This document shows, piece after piece, positions 47,506-56,701 of a DNA stretch of 64,000 nucleotides; positions within the stretch are counted from its first letter, which is position 1; each line of letters begins with the position of its first letter. A program made the translations under genes and the position numbers. The notes under the pieces were generated by a model. The model was given only the letters and a program-made list of their open reading frames with translations, ran no database searches and was not told the DNA's origin. The DNA is from Acidicapsa ligni (GTDB lineage Bacteria; Acidobacteriota; Terriglobia; Terriglobales; Acidobacteriaceae). The DNA lies in NCBI RefSeq assembly GCF_025685655.1, contig NZ_JAGSYG010000003.1:558001-622000 (forward strand), written 5' to 3'.

Positions 47506-48450
47506 TCATGTTGCGCGGGCTGCCGCTTTTTGCGGTTTTCCTGTAGGGCGAAGAGCAAGATCCGGGGAGCGCGAAAGAACGAAGCTGCGAAATACACCTG
47601 CGCTTCCCATTGGTTCCGGGCCTGTGGGATAGGCTAACGAAAACATTCGCGATAATTGCAGACCGCTTACGCGCGCAAGCCGCAGAGTTCCAAGCGTAAG
47701 CTGATTGCGTACGGCCCATCGAGACACGAATGTAATACCGAGTCCGGCCTCTACTGCGCTCAGCAAACCCTCTGTTGAATCGAGCTCCATAGTTGCGCGG
47801 ATCTCTTTCTTTTTGAGGCCGGCTTTGATCAACGCTGTCTCAACGATGCGACGCGATCCTGAGCCGAACTCGCGCATGAGCAGTGGTGCGTGCCTGAGGT
47901 CATCAAGACGAATCTCCGTATCGGCCCACTCATGACTAGCGGGAACGACCAATACCATCTGATCTTCCATGAAAGGCTCGATGCGGAAGTCCTTACGCAG
48001 TCCTGGACCTTCGATCATGGCCAGTTGAATTTTGTGCGCTGCAAGCATATCCAGAATTTCATCGGTGTTACCACTCACTGCAGTCACCGCTGTACGCGGA
48101 CTTTCTTTGAGAAAACCGGCAACCAATGTAGGCAAAATGTACTGGCCGATGGTCTGTGACGCGCCCAATGAGAGCTTTCCGACATTGTCTCCAATGGAGC
48201 TGGTGACGGCATCGAAGGCTTCATCGGATAACTCTTTCAACTTATCCGCGTAAGGCAAGAGCGCGCTTCCTGCTGCCGTCAAAGCTATACGGCCGCCGCT
48301 GCGATCAAAGAGAGGAACGCCGTATTCATCCTCCAGGGCTTTGATCTGTTGGGTGACGGCGGGCTGGGTAAGAAGAAGCTCTTCAGCTGCACGACTGAAA
48401 TTCAGATGACGCGCCACTACGCGAAAGACCTTTAATCTGAAATTTTCCAT
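47506..48450 (-). CDS. LysR-family transcriptional regulator
   Basis: A 314-residue LysR regulator. The N-terminal winged helix-turn-helix reads FRVVARHLNFSRAAEELLLTQPAVTQQIK. Residues about 90-295 form the effector-binding domain (LSLGASQTIGQYILPTLVAGFLKE, VEAGLGITFVSRW). The C-terminus is basic (RPTGKPQKAAARAT). It is divergent from the YeiH-type gene across about 200 bp, the classic layout for an autoregulated LysR and its target, as with yeiE-yeiH in E. coli. The inducer is unknown. Confidence 0.9.
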   Translation of the reverse strand: MENFRLKVFRVVARHLNFSRAAEELLLTQPAVTQQIKALEDEYGVPLFDRSGGRIALTAAGSALLPYADKLKELSDEAFDAVTSSIGDNVGKLSLGASQTIGQYILPTLVAGFLKESPRTAVTAVSGNTDEILDMLAAHKIQLAMIEGPGLRKDFRIEPFMEDQMVLVVPASHEWADTEIRLDDLRHAPLLMREFGSGSRRIVETALIKAGLKKKEIRATMELDSTEGLLSAVEAGLGITFVSRWAVRNQLTLGTLRLARVSGLQLSRMFSLAYPTGPEPMGSAGVFRSFVLSRSPDLALRPTGKPQKAAARAT

Positions 48451-48583
48451 CTTCCCTCTCCTTCAACTATGGCCACGCCATCCACGCAATGCATTGTGAT
48501 TCTTCCGTACCATTCTACTTTTTGATTGTCGCAGAAGTGTATGAGCAAGCGGTGTAACTTGCAGTGGTACGGCTTCACTTACT

Positions 48584-48612
48584 GGGTATAAGGGAATGCT
48601 ATCGGGTATAAG
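48584..48612. promoter_or_regulatory. Two 9-bp direct repeats in the LysR/YeiH intergenic region
   Basis: GGGTATAAG occurs at 48584-48592 and 48604-48612, 20 bp apart (about two helical turns), 58-86 bp before the transporter start. It may be the LysR binding region or part of the promoter. Confidence 0.45.
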
Positions 48613-48669
48613 AACTTCCGCTTGGACTCCGCGCAACCATGCGCAGAGACTTAGATGAGAGGAAAGATT

Positions 48670-49593
48670 ATGAACGCGAAGACGATTTTTTTTATTGGAG
48701 TGATCTTAAGTGCGAGTGGATTTGTATCGCCTCCAATTGCTTTGCTGGGCGGTATTGCTTTTGGGTTTTCCTTTGTGCATCCTTACTCTCTTGACAGCAA
48801 GAATCTCTCTCATTTTTTGCTGCAAGCTGCAGTGGTAGCGCTTGGATTTGGAATGAATCTGCATGAAGTGGTTCATGCGGGGAGATCGGGCTTTCTTTAC
48901 ACGGCAATCAGTATTTCAGTCGCTATGGTATTCGGATGGATGCTGGGACGGCTACTGAAAGTCTCCAGTAAAGCATCGTTTCTGATCACAGTAGGAACGG
49001 CTATCTGCGGAGGAAGTGCTATTGCCGCCATCGCACCGATTACGAAACCTGGTGAAGACGAAATGGCGATGTCGCTAGGCACAGTGTTCATCCTTAACTC
49101 AGTGGCGCTGTTATTATTTCCGGCAATTGGCGTGGCATTGCATATGAGTCAGACACAGTTTGGATTGTGGTCCGCGCTGGCCATACACGATACCAGCTCT
49201 GTAGTTGGCGCGGCTGCAAAGTATGGTGCGCAGGCTTTGCAAATTGGAACTACAGTCAAGCTTGCTCGCGCGTTGTGGATCGTGCCGGTGGCGGCGTTAA
49301 CTGCGTTGGCTACTAAGAGTGAGGCGCGTGTTAAGTTGCCTTGGTTTATTCTGCTGTTCTGTATTGCGGCTGTGGCAAATACTTATCTACCCATCGGAAC
49401 TCGGGTGTATCCCATGCTCAGTCATCTAGGTCGCATCGGATTAACTGTTGTGCTCTTTCTGATTGGCAGCGGGCTTTCAAAGGAAACCGTGAAGCGTGTC
49501 GGCGTGAGGCCTTTTCTTCAGGGTGTGTTCCTTTGGGCTATTGTTGCAACAGCCTCATTAGTTGCAATTCGTGCAGGATGGATTACGCTTTAA
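48670..49593 (+). CDS. YeiH/UPF0324 family membrane transporter
   Basis: About 307 residues from ATG 48670 (MNAKTIFFIGVILSASG), preceded by GAGAGGA. There are about nine to ten membrane helices. The family signature is GTAICGGSAIAAIAP, with VALGFGMNLHEV and AIHDTSSVVGAAAKYG. UPF0324 proteins are annotated as putative sulphate or sulphonate exporters, with little direct proof. Divergence from a LysR gene supports inducible expression. No sulphur genes are adjacent. Confidence 0.88.
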   Translation: MNAKTIFFIGVILSASGFVSPPIALLGGIAFGFSFVHPYSLDSKNLSHFLLQAAVVALGFGMNLHEVVHAGRSGFLYTAISISVAMVFGWMLGRLLKVSSKASFLITVGTAICGGSAIAAIAPITKPGEDEMAMSLGTVFILNSVALLLFPAIGVALHMSQTQFGLWSALAIHDTSSVVGAAAKYGAQALQIGTTVKLARALWIVPVAALTALATKSEARVKLPWFILLFCIAAVANTYLPIGTRVYPMLSHLGRIGLTVVLFLIGSGLSKETVKRVGVRPFLQGVFLWAIVATASLVAIRAGWITL

Positions 49594-49606
49594 CAAAACC
49601 ATTCTG

Positions 49607-49627
49607 CGTACTTGGACCATAAGTACG
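49607..49627. other. Short hairpin after the YeiH-type gene
   Basis: CGTACTT and AAGTACG flank a 7-base loop 14 bp past the stop. There is no T-run. It may be a weak terminator or 3' stabiliser. Confidence 0.35.
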
Positions 49628-49733
49628 TAAAATGCAAAAGCATCGGCCAATATTTCTCTTAGAAAGACTCTATATTGGCGTGATTCAAATGCTGTGTAAA
49701 AAGAAGTGCGCATGAAACGTCGACTTCAGTACG

Positions 49734-51836
49734 ATGAATACAAGCTGTATCTGGGAGTCTCTTTTGTCGCCGATTGCAGAATCACTTTTTAACCGCCGTC
49801 GCTTTCTCAATCATCTTGGTATTTTGGGGATAGCTTCATCGTTGTCAATGGGCGACCTTGCTTTCGCTTCAGATATCTCTGGAAGGGTTGGATCGGTTTC
49901 GCCATCGACGGCAGCGCCTGCAATCAGGAATCGTGCTCCACTTGCTGCGAGTGCATTTTCGTTGTTGCCTTTGGGCTCGATACAACCACACGGCTGGCTG
50001 CTTAATCAGTTGGAGATCCAGGCCAAGGGGCTCACTGGGCATCTCGATGAGACGTGGGCGGATGTTGGGCCTAACAGCGGCTGGCTTGGCGGTACTGGCG
50101 AATCATGGGAGCGCGGTCCTTATTATCTTGACGGGCTTGTGCCGCTTGCTTATCTGCTGGATGATGCGCGGCTCAAGACCAAGGCACAGCGATACATCGA
50201 TTGGGTACTGGAGCATCAGGCTGCGGATGGAATGATCGGCCCTGTATCGAATAATGATTGGTGGCCGCGCTTCGTGATGCTTAAGGTGTTGACTCAGTAT
50301 GCCGAGCTTACGAACGATCCGCGCGTTGTTCCAGTGATGGACAAATACTTCCGCTATCAGTTGCAGGAATTGCCTAAACGTCCGTTGATCGACTGGGGGA
50401 AATTTCGTTGGCAGGATGCAGTTCTCAGCGTGATCTGGCTATATAACCGGACAGGATCGGCATATCTACTGGATCTCGCACGGATGCTGCATCAGCAAGG
50501 CTTCGATTGGGAAGGCCAGTATGCTGATTTCAAATATACGAAGCGCATTACGGCGCAGTACATCAAGCTTGGAGAAGGCGAAGGGCTCAAGGATCTGGCG
50601 CTTTCAACACACGGTGTAAATAACGGTCAGGCGATCAAGACCGGACCGGTATGGTCTCTTGTTTCCGGATCTAAGACCGATCGCGCTGCCGTGCTACAGA
50701 TGATTTCGGAACTGAATAAGTACCACGGATTGCCGAATGGAATGTTCTCTTGCGATGAGCATCTGGCGGGGCTCGATCCATCGCAGGGCTCTGAGCTTTG
50801 CACTGTTGTTGAATATATGTTCTCGCTGGAGCAATCGCTTGCTATTCTAGGCGATCCTGTACTTGGCGACATGCTGGAGAGACTTGCATTTAATGCGCTG
50901 CCAGGCACACTGACAGATGATATGTGGGCTCATCAATATAACCAGGAGCCGAATCAGGTTGAGTGTAGCCTGCATCAAAAGCCGTGGACAACGGATGGTC
51001 CTGAGTCAAACCTGTTTGGGTTAGAGCCTAACTTTGGATGCTGCACGGCCAACTATCACCAGGGATGGCCGAAGTTTGCCAACAGCCTCTTCATGCTTTC
51101 AGGTGCGGGAGATGACACATCTCAGGATGGGCTTGTAGCTGCGGTCTATGCGCCGTGCGAGGTTCATACAATTCTGCGCGGCATACCTGTTCATGTTGTT
51201 GAAGAGACGGAGTACCCGTTTCGCGAAACAGTGCATTTCACGATCACTCCTGCTGCTCCGCTGAACTTTCCATTGCAGCTTCGCATTCCTGCATGGGCTG
51301 CCGGGACAACCATCCTGGTAAACGGCGAGCACGCATTGAAGCCGGAGGCAGGATCGTTTGCACGCATTGAACGTACGTGGAAGCCTGGTGATCGGGTTAC
51401 GATTACGTTTCCGATGAGCCCGCGTGTTTCGCGCTGGTTCAATAATTCCGTTGCTGTAGAGCGAGGACCTTTGGTCTTTTCGTATGGAATTGGAGAGAGT
51501 TGGGTGAAGCTTCGCGATCGCGGCATGACTGCGGATTGGCAGGTATTTCCAACCACACAATGGAATTATGCATTGAGCATCCAAATCGACAAGCTAGATA
51601 AGAGCATTGTTGTGTCTGAATCCGCGGTGATCGAAGGCCCATTCACTGCGCGCAATGTTCCTGTGCAACTCAAAGTGAAGGCACGAAAGCTAACGGAGTG
51701 GCGTGCTGAAGATGGTGCAGCCAACGTATTGCCGATCAGTCCGGTTATAAGTGACCAGCCTGAGGAGACGATCACACTGATTCCGTATGCGGCTGCAAAG
51801 CTGCGCATTACTGCTTTTCCCCATTGCGGAAACTAA
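49734..51836 (+). CDS. GH127-like (DUF1680) glycoside hydrolase, Tat-exported
   Basis: A 700-residue protein. FNRRRFLNHLGILGIASSLS is a twin-arginine-type leader. The (alpha/alpha)6 part runs from about residue 80 (GSIQPHGWLLNQLEIQAKGLTGHL, SWERGPYYLDGLVPLAYLL). Zinc/catalytic Cys candidates are SELCTVVEYMFS and FGCCTANYHQGWPKF, as in beta-L-arabinofuranosidases, with a Glu next to the first Cys. A beta domain follows (IPVHVVEETEYPFRE). GH127 enzymes cleave beta-L-arabinofuranose. ATG 49734 has no ribosome site; TTG 49764 has GGAG about 6 bases upstream and may be the true start. Confidence 0.87.
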   Translation: MNTSCIWESLLSPIAESLFNRRRFLNHLGILGIASSLSMGDLAFASDISGRVGSVSPSTAAPAIRNRAPLAASAFSLLPLGSIQPHGWLLNQLEIQAKGLTGHLDETWADVGPNSGWLGGTGESWERGPYYLDGLVPLAYLLDDARLKTKAQRYIDWVLEHQAADGMIGPVSNNDWWPRFVMLKVLTQYAELTNDPRVVPVMDKYFRYQLQELPKRPLIDWGKFRWQDAVLSVIWLYNRTGSAYLLDLARMLHQQGFDWEGQYADFKYTKRITAQYIKLGEGEGLKDLALSTHGVNNGQAIKTGPVWSLVSGSKTDRAAVLQMISELNKYHGLPNGMFSCDEHLAGLDPSQGSELCTVVEYMFSLEQSLAILGDPVLGDMLERLAFNALPGTLTDDMWAHQYNQEPNQVECSLHQKPWTTDGPESNLFGLEPNFGCCTANYHQGWPKFANSLFMLSGAGDDTSQDGLVAAVYAPCEVHTILRGIPVHVVEETEYPFRETVHFTITPAAPLNFPLQLRIPAWAAGTTILVNGEHALKPEAGSFARIERTWKPGDRVTITFPMSPRVSRWFNNSVAVERGPLVFSYGIGESWVKLRDRGMTADWQVFPTTQWNYALSIQIDKLDKSIVVSESAVIEGPFTARNVPVQLKVKARKLTEWRAEDGAANVLPISPVISDQPEETITLIPYAAAKLRITAFPHCGN

Positions 51837-51915
51837 GAAGATGCCTGCATTTGTATCTTGTTTTATAACTCTTTAGTTCTTCGTTGATCACAATAGATAC
51901 ATTCGATAAAATGAT

Positions 51916-51956
51916 GCTCCTCTCGATTTGATGGCGATCTTCTCGTCGAGAGGAGC
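51916..51956. other. Inverted repeat in a 330-bp gene-free stretch
   Basis: GCTCCTCTCGA (51916-51926) pairs perfectly with 51946-51956 around a 19-base loop. It lies about 80 bp after the GH127 stop and 210 bp before the sedolisin start, within 51837-52168. It may end the GH127 transcript or bind a regulator. A 70-codon frame here (51928-52140) is not convincing. Confidence 0.5.
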
Positions 51957-52168
51957 GCTGCAATTTTCGGCACATCCTTATTATTTCCAGATGAAAATAC
52001 ATTCGATGGTGCGCGATTTGCAAAATGATGGTATCGTTCCCACGAACTGGATTGTTACGAAATTATCGATCTCTTTTCGGAAAAAGACCGTGACGAGATC
52101 GTCGTGGCAAACCAGGTTCGACTCAATCGAATTGAAATAAATTCAGCTAAGAGGAGAGGCCCCCACTC

Positions 52169-55100
52169 ATGCTTAGACTTGCAAGGAACTTACGCATAGT
52201 CATGCTCGCAATTACCGTCGTAGTGCTGCTTGGATCCGTGTTCCCCGCTGATGCGCAAAGAACACCACTGCAAGCATCTCAGGTCGCCCCCGCGAGTGCT
52301 CACATGCTCAGCCGTGTCCCTGAATCTCAGACTTTGCGGCTCAATCTCTCGCTTCCTTTGCGCAACCAGCAACAACTCAAAGCATTGCTGCAGCAGATAC
52401 AAACTCCTGGCAGCCCCCAGTATCGCAAGTACCTGACGGTGCAGGAATTCACGGCTCAATTTGGACCGTCTGCAACCGACTATGCCAAAGTCCTCAGCTT
52501 TGCAAAAGCTCATCGATTGAACGTGGTTCGAACTTTTTCCAATCGTCTGGTTGTCAACGTCAGCGGATCCGCATCCGATATCGGCGAGGCCTTCCATGTG
52601 AATATGCAACGCTATCAGCATCCGACAGAAAATCGCGTTTTCTATGCTCCGGATGTGGAGCCGACAATCGATACGGGAGTTCCGATTCTAACTGTAGATG
52701 GTCTTACGGATCTGAATCTGCCGCACCCAATGTTGAAGCATGCTGAAGCAGATACGGTGCATAGCGATCAGACTGGTTCTGGCCAGGGAGGTCAGTTTCT
52801 CGGCAGCGATATGCGCGCTGCTTATGCCCCTGGAGTCAAGCTTGACGGGGCCGGCCAGACGGTAGGACTGGTCGAACTCGGACCCTATAATCTAAGCGAT
52901 GTACAGCTGTACTTTAGTACCGTGAATCAACCATTGAACGTGCCCATCTACAACGTATTGCTCGACGTTGATGGAGTTTGTTCCGGCATCCCGGCAAGCG
53001 GCGGATGCGATGACGGAGAAGAGGTCATCGATATCGAACAGGCTATCTCCATGGCGCCTAATCTCTCCGGCCTGATTGTCTATGAGGCTTACGGATCAGG
53101 CAGCGACGCGCTGACCGCATTTGCGCAGGCTGCGAGCGATAACGTTGCCAAGCAGCTTAGTTTGTCCTTTGGATTTGGTGGCACTCCGAGCACTGAACCT
53201 GGGTATGAGCAGGTCTTCATGGAGCTGGCAGCCCAGGGGCAAAACCTATTCATTGCTTCTGGTGACTCAGGCGCAAACGTTGGTGGTGTAGGCTACCCAG
53301 GCAATAGTCCTAACGTTACTGACGTAGGCGGCACGGATCTAACAACAGCGACTGCCGGTGGTCCGTGGCAATCCGAAACAGCGTGGGTCGGCAGCGGTGG
53401 CGGATGGAGCACGCAGTCTCCTATTCCTACATATCAAGTACCTGTAATCAACAGCACGAACCAGGGATCGACATCGTTTCGAAACATTCCAGACATCTCA
53501 ATGGAAGCCAACACGGATAACTTCTTCTGCGCCAATGGGCAATGTTCGGGAGGTATTGGAGGCACGAGCCTCGCGGCACCACGCTGGGCGGGATTTTTAT
53601 CCCTGGTGAACGAGCAAGCCAATGGTGTTCCAGTTCCCTTTCTCAACACCACTTTTTATCCTCTCGGCCAGACGTCGAGTTACGACATGGACTTTCATGA
53701 CATAACTCAAGGCAATGACTTCAATAGCGATAGTCCTAACCTGTTTACGGCTTCGGTTGGTTACGATCTGACATCGGGATGGGGCTCGCCAAATGGTCAG
53801 GCGATGATCGACACGCTCGCACCCGTCAGTGCAACCAGCGCTAATTTTTCGTTGACTGCATCCAAGTTGACTCTGGAACTTACACCCGGAGCCACGGGCA
53901 CAAGCACAATCAACGTTATGCCAATGAACGGTTTTGACGGCGCGGTAGATCTATCGGTAAATGCAATCGGAATGCCCGCCGGTGTGACTGCTACTTTGAG
54001 CCAAAGCGCGATCACCGGTCCTGGTTCAGCTACGCTGACTGTCTCAACCACGGGCGCTACTCCTGGTGGCAACTCCGTTGTCGCTGTTACTGGCGTCAGT
54101 GGAGGCATAAGCCATACGGTGTATGTCCAGTTGGCACTGCCCGACTTCAGTTTTGCTGTCACACCGACAGTTATCTATCTCAACCAGGGAGCGACAGCCA
54201 CAGGCAGCGTCAGCGTAACACCTCTGAACGGTTTCCCAGGCAAGGTTTCATTGTCATCGCAGGAGGCTCTACCTGCGGGTGTCAGCGCAACATTCAGGCC
54301 TACCGCTACCAACACCAGCAGTAAGCTGATCTTGAGCGCGAACAGGTCCGCTACGACCGGAATAGGAAATCTGCTGTCAGTAAGTGGGACATCAGGAAAC
54401 ATACAACACACTGTGTCTTCCGTTCAATTTTCAGTAAGTGCTGCGTTAGGAGATTGCGGTGCCGGTATTCCTGTGAATCTATCGTCGGCATATAACTTGA
54501 ATGGTCTATACACGGATGGAACGGCCTTCACGAACGGCGGTCTGGATGGGGATGGATTTGCTTTCTCTTCAAACATATTGACTGAGTCGAGAGTGTTGAG
54601 CGATGTGCTCTTCCGCTTCGGTCCGGCCAATGCAGCCAACGCCATCTTTGGCGCGGGCCAGACGATTAAGCTTCCTTCAGGCAACTTCTCATCGCTGCAA
54701 CTGTTGGCTACCGGCATCAACGGCAACCAGTCCAATCAGATCATAACTGTGACTTATTCGGACGGTACCACTTCCAAATTCGCGCAGAGCTTCAGCGATT
54801 GGTTCTCGCCCTCTGAAAACCCAAGTGAGCAAGAAGCAGTCGCCATGCCCTACCGCGATTCAGCAACGGGCACGACAGACCAAAGACCGTTCAACCTGTA
54901 TGGATATACTCTCGTTCTCAATCGTGACAAGCGTGTCACGAGTATTACTCTTCCAAACAATCGGAACGTAGTGATTCTCGCTGCAACGCTTACAGAGCAG
55001 GCCCTGGGAACGCAGGTCAATCTAGCCTCCGCCTATAACGCGGCGGGTATCTACACCGACGGCACTACCTTTGCTGCAGATGGTGGTATTGACGGGGGTG

Positions 55101-55624
55101 GAGCTGCTTATTCGGCGAATCTATTAGGCAATCAATCCGGCCCATCCAATCTTGTTGTCAACACTCAGAACTTCAATCTGGCAGCACCCAATGTCTCCAA
55201 TGTGGTTTTCGGCACAGGGCTGCCTATTTCCTTGCCGCAGGGCCATTTCACCACTCTTCACATACTTGGAACAGGGGTCCAGGGCAACCAGACGGATCAG
55301 TCTGTGATTGTGACGTACACCGATGGAACCAAGGCTACTTTCACGCAGAGCTTCAGCGATTGGTTCAGTCCACAGGGCTATCCAGGTGAGGCGAAGGCGA
55401 TGAAAATGCCTTATCGAGACCTGAACGATGGAAGCCAGAATGCCCAAACCTTTAACCTGTACGAATACACATTCACCATCAACCCATTCAAGACTGTTAA
55501 GTCTCTGACACTTCCAAACAATCGATTTGTAATTGCAGCATCCGTGACCTTGTCTCTCGACTTGCTTCAGGATGTCGAAGGGCTACTCTGCCAGGGCCAC
55601 AGCGTATTACCCATACGGAAGTAA
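52169..55624 (+). CDS. Sedolisin (S53) protease with prodomain, Ig-like and duplicated C-terminal domains
   Basis: An 1151-residue secreted pro-enzyme. A signal peptide (VVVLLGSVFPADAQ) is followed by a pro-kumamolisin activation domain (about 40-200) and the S53 catalytic domain (about 215-550). The latter has the Glu/Asp pair in GEEVIDIEQA, the oxyanion Asp in ASGDSGAN and the catalytic Ser in GGTSLAAPRW. Two Ig-like repeats follow (about 555-755), then two modules of about 185 residues sharing AYN..G(L/I)YTDGT, TY(S/T)DGT and FSDWFSP. Sedolisins act at acid pH, fitting acidobacteria. A terminator follows. Confidence 0.93.
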   Translation: MLRLARNLRIVMLAITVVVLLGSVFPADAQRTPLQASQVAPASAHMLSRVPESQTLRLNLSLPLRNQQQLKALLQQIQTPGSPQYRKYLTVQEFTAQFGPSATDYAKVLSFAKAHRLNVVRTFSNRLVVNVSGSASDIGEAFHVNMQRYQHPTENRVFYAPDVEPTIDTGVPILTVDGLTDLNLPHPMLKHAEADTVHSDQTGSGQGGQFLGSDMRAAYAPGVKLDGAGQTVGLVELGPYNLSDVQLYFSTVNQPLNVPIYNVLLDVDGVCSGIPASGGCDDGEEVIDIEQAISMAPNLSGLIVYEAYGSGSDALTAFAQAASDNVAKQLSLSFGFGGTPSTEPGYEQVFMELAAQGQNLFIASGDSGANVGGVGYPGNSPNVTDVGGTDLTTATAGGPWQSETAWVGSGGGWSTQSPIPTYQVPVINSTNQGSTSFRNIPDISMEANTDNFFCANGQCSGGIGGTSLAAPRWAGFLSLVNEQANGVPVPFLNTTFYPLGQTSSYDMDFHDITQGNDFNSDSPNLFTASVGYDLTSGWGSPNGQAMIDTLAPVSATSANFSLTASKLTLELTPGATGTSTINVMPMNGFDGAVDLSVNAIGMPAGVTATLSQSAITGPGSATLTVSTTGATPGGNSVVAVTGVSGGISHTVYVQLALPDFSFAVTPTVIYLNQGATATGSVSVTPLNGFPGKVSLSSQEALPAGVSATFRPTATNTSSKLILSANRSATTGIGNLLSVSGTSGNIQHTVSSVQFSVSAALGDCGAGIPVNLSSAYNLNGLYTDGTAFTNGGLDGDGFAFSSNILTESRVLSDVLFRFGPANAANAIFGAGQTIKLPSGNFSSLQLLATGINGNQSNQIITVTYSDGTTSKFAQSFSDWFSPSENPSEQEAVAMPYRDSATGTTDQRPFNLYGYTLVLNRDKRVTSITLPNNRNVVILAATLTEQALGTQVNLASAYNAAGIYTDGTTFAADGGIDGGGAAYSANLLGNQSGPSNLVVNTQNFNLAAPNVSNVVFGTGLPISLPQGHFTTLHILGTGVQGNQTDQSVIVTYTDGTKATFTQSFSDWFSPQGYPGEAKAMKMPYRDLNDGSQNAQTFNLYEYTFTINPFKTVKSLTLPNNRFVIAASVTLSLDLLQDVEGLLCQGHSVLPIRK

Positions 55625-55669
55625 AGAGTCAGGCAGTCGCACGAACATTGACTCTTGAATAGATTCAAC

Positions 55670-55692
55670 GGCCCATCCGCAAAGGATGGGCC
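55670..55692 (+). terminator. Rho-independent terminator of the sedolisin gene
   Basis: GGCCCATCC (55670-55678) pairs with GGATGGGCC (55684-55692) around a 5-base loop, followed by TCTTTTTG. It lies about 46 bp past the stop. Confidence 0.92.
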
Positions 55693-55808
55693 TCTTTTTG
55701 CCTCATCTTTTTATGCCTAAGAGTGTGTTGAATCTTCAGGCGAAAACGCGTATCCATAGATAGGTACGGATGAACTTCCAATTTATTTATTCATGAAGGG
55801 ACAGGATT

Positions 55809-56648
55809 ATGGCAGACAAATTGATTTTTATTACCGGGGTTAGTTCCGGACTTGGCGAGGCCCTGGCAACCGAAGCTCTGACACAGGGATGGCGAGTAGT
55901 TGGCACAGTGCGCAGCGAAGAGGCGCGGAAGAGCTTTGAAGCCAAGGCTGCCGGTCGGGCATTTGGTCGTGTGCTTGATGTAACCGACATTGCTGCGATT
56001 CCTAAAGTGACTGCTGAGATCGAAGAGACGATCGGCGCTATTGATGTTCTAGTGAACAATGCTGGATACGGAATGGAGGGACCTGTCGAGGAGTCTTCGC
56101 TCGATGAGATTCGCCGTCAGTTCGAGGTGAATGTTTTTGGTGCTGTGGCTGTAACGCAGGCGGTGCTGCCGTTTATGCGGAAGCGCCGCTCTGGCCGCAT
56201 TCTCAACATCACATCGATGGGTGGGCTCGTGACGTTTCCGGGAGTAGGCATCTATAACGGGAGCAAATTTGCATTGGAGGGTATTTCCGAGGCTCTTGGA
56301 AAAGAAGTGAAAGAGTTCGGCATTTTTGTGACAGCGGTCGAACCGGGCATGTTTCGTACGGACTGGGCAGGACGCTCGATGACGCGCGCACCGCGTTCGA
56401 TCTCCGATTACGACCAGATATTCGAACCACAGCGCGAAATGCGACAGCAGCGCAGCGGCAAACAAAACGGAGATCCGGCGAAGGCTGCTAAAGCCATGCT
56501 GACGATCATTGCGTACCCCAATCCTCCTGCACATCTCCTGCTCGGGCCGGACGCTGTGAAGTTCGTTATCGACAAGCTCGATGCACTTAAAGCTGAGATC
56601 GAAGCGTGGCGCGACCTATCGATCTCTACTAATTTCGACACGGTTTAA
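55809..56648 (+). CDS. SDR family oxidoreductase
   Basis: A 279-residue classical SDR: nucleotide motif TGVSSGLGEALA near residue 10, NNAGYGMEGPVEE, and YNGSKFALEGISEAL supplying YxxxK near 152-156. The mid and C-terminal parts (VEPGMFRTDWAGRSM) match the uncharacterised oxidoreductase branch often regulated with stress genes. AAGGGACAGG precedes the ATG. It is convergent with the emrB-type gene 53 bp away. The substrate is unknown. Confidence 0.88.
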   Translation: MADKLIFITGVSSGLGEALATEALTQGWRVVGTVRSEEARKSFEAKAAGRAFGRVLDVTDIAAIPKVTAEIEETIGAIDVLVNNAGYGMEGPVEESSLDEIRRQFEVNVFGAVAVTQAVLPFMRKRRSGRILNITSMGGLVTFPGVGIYNGSKFALEGISEALGKEVKEFGIFVTAVEPGMFRTDWAGRSMTRAPRSISDYDQIFEPQREMRQQRSGKQNGDPAKAAKAMLTIIAYPNPPAHLLLGPDAVKFVIDKLDALKAEIEAWRDLSISTNFDTV

Positions 56649-56701
56649 GGAACAGATCTGTATCCCATGACGCTATTGAAGTCCACACCTGAAGCAATGC
56701 T

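Noticed and set aside
51928..52140. A 70-codon frame before the sedolisin
   Set aside because: It overlaps a hairpin, has no ribosome site and no ordered sequence.
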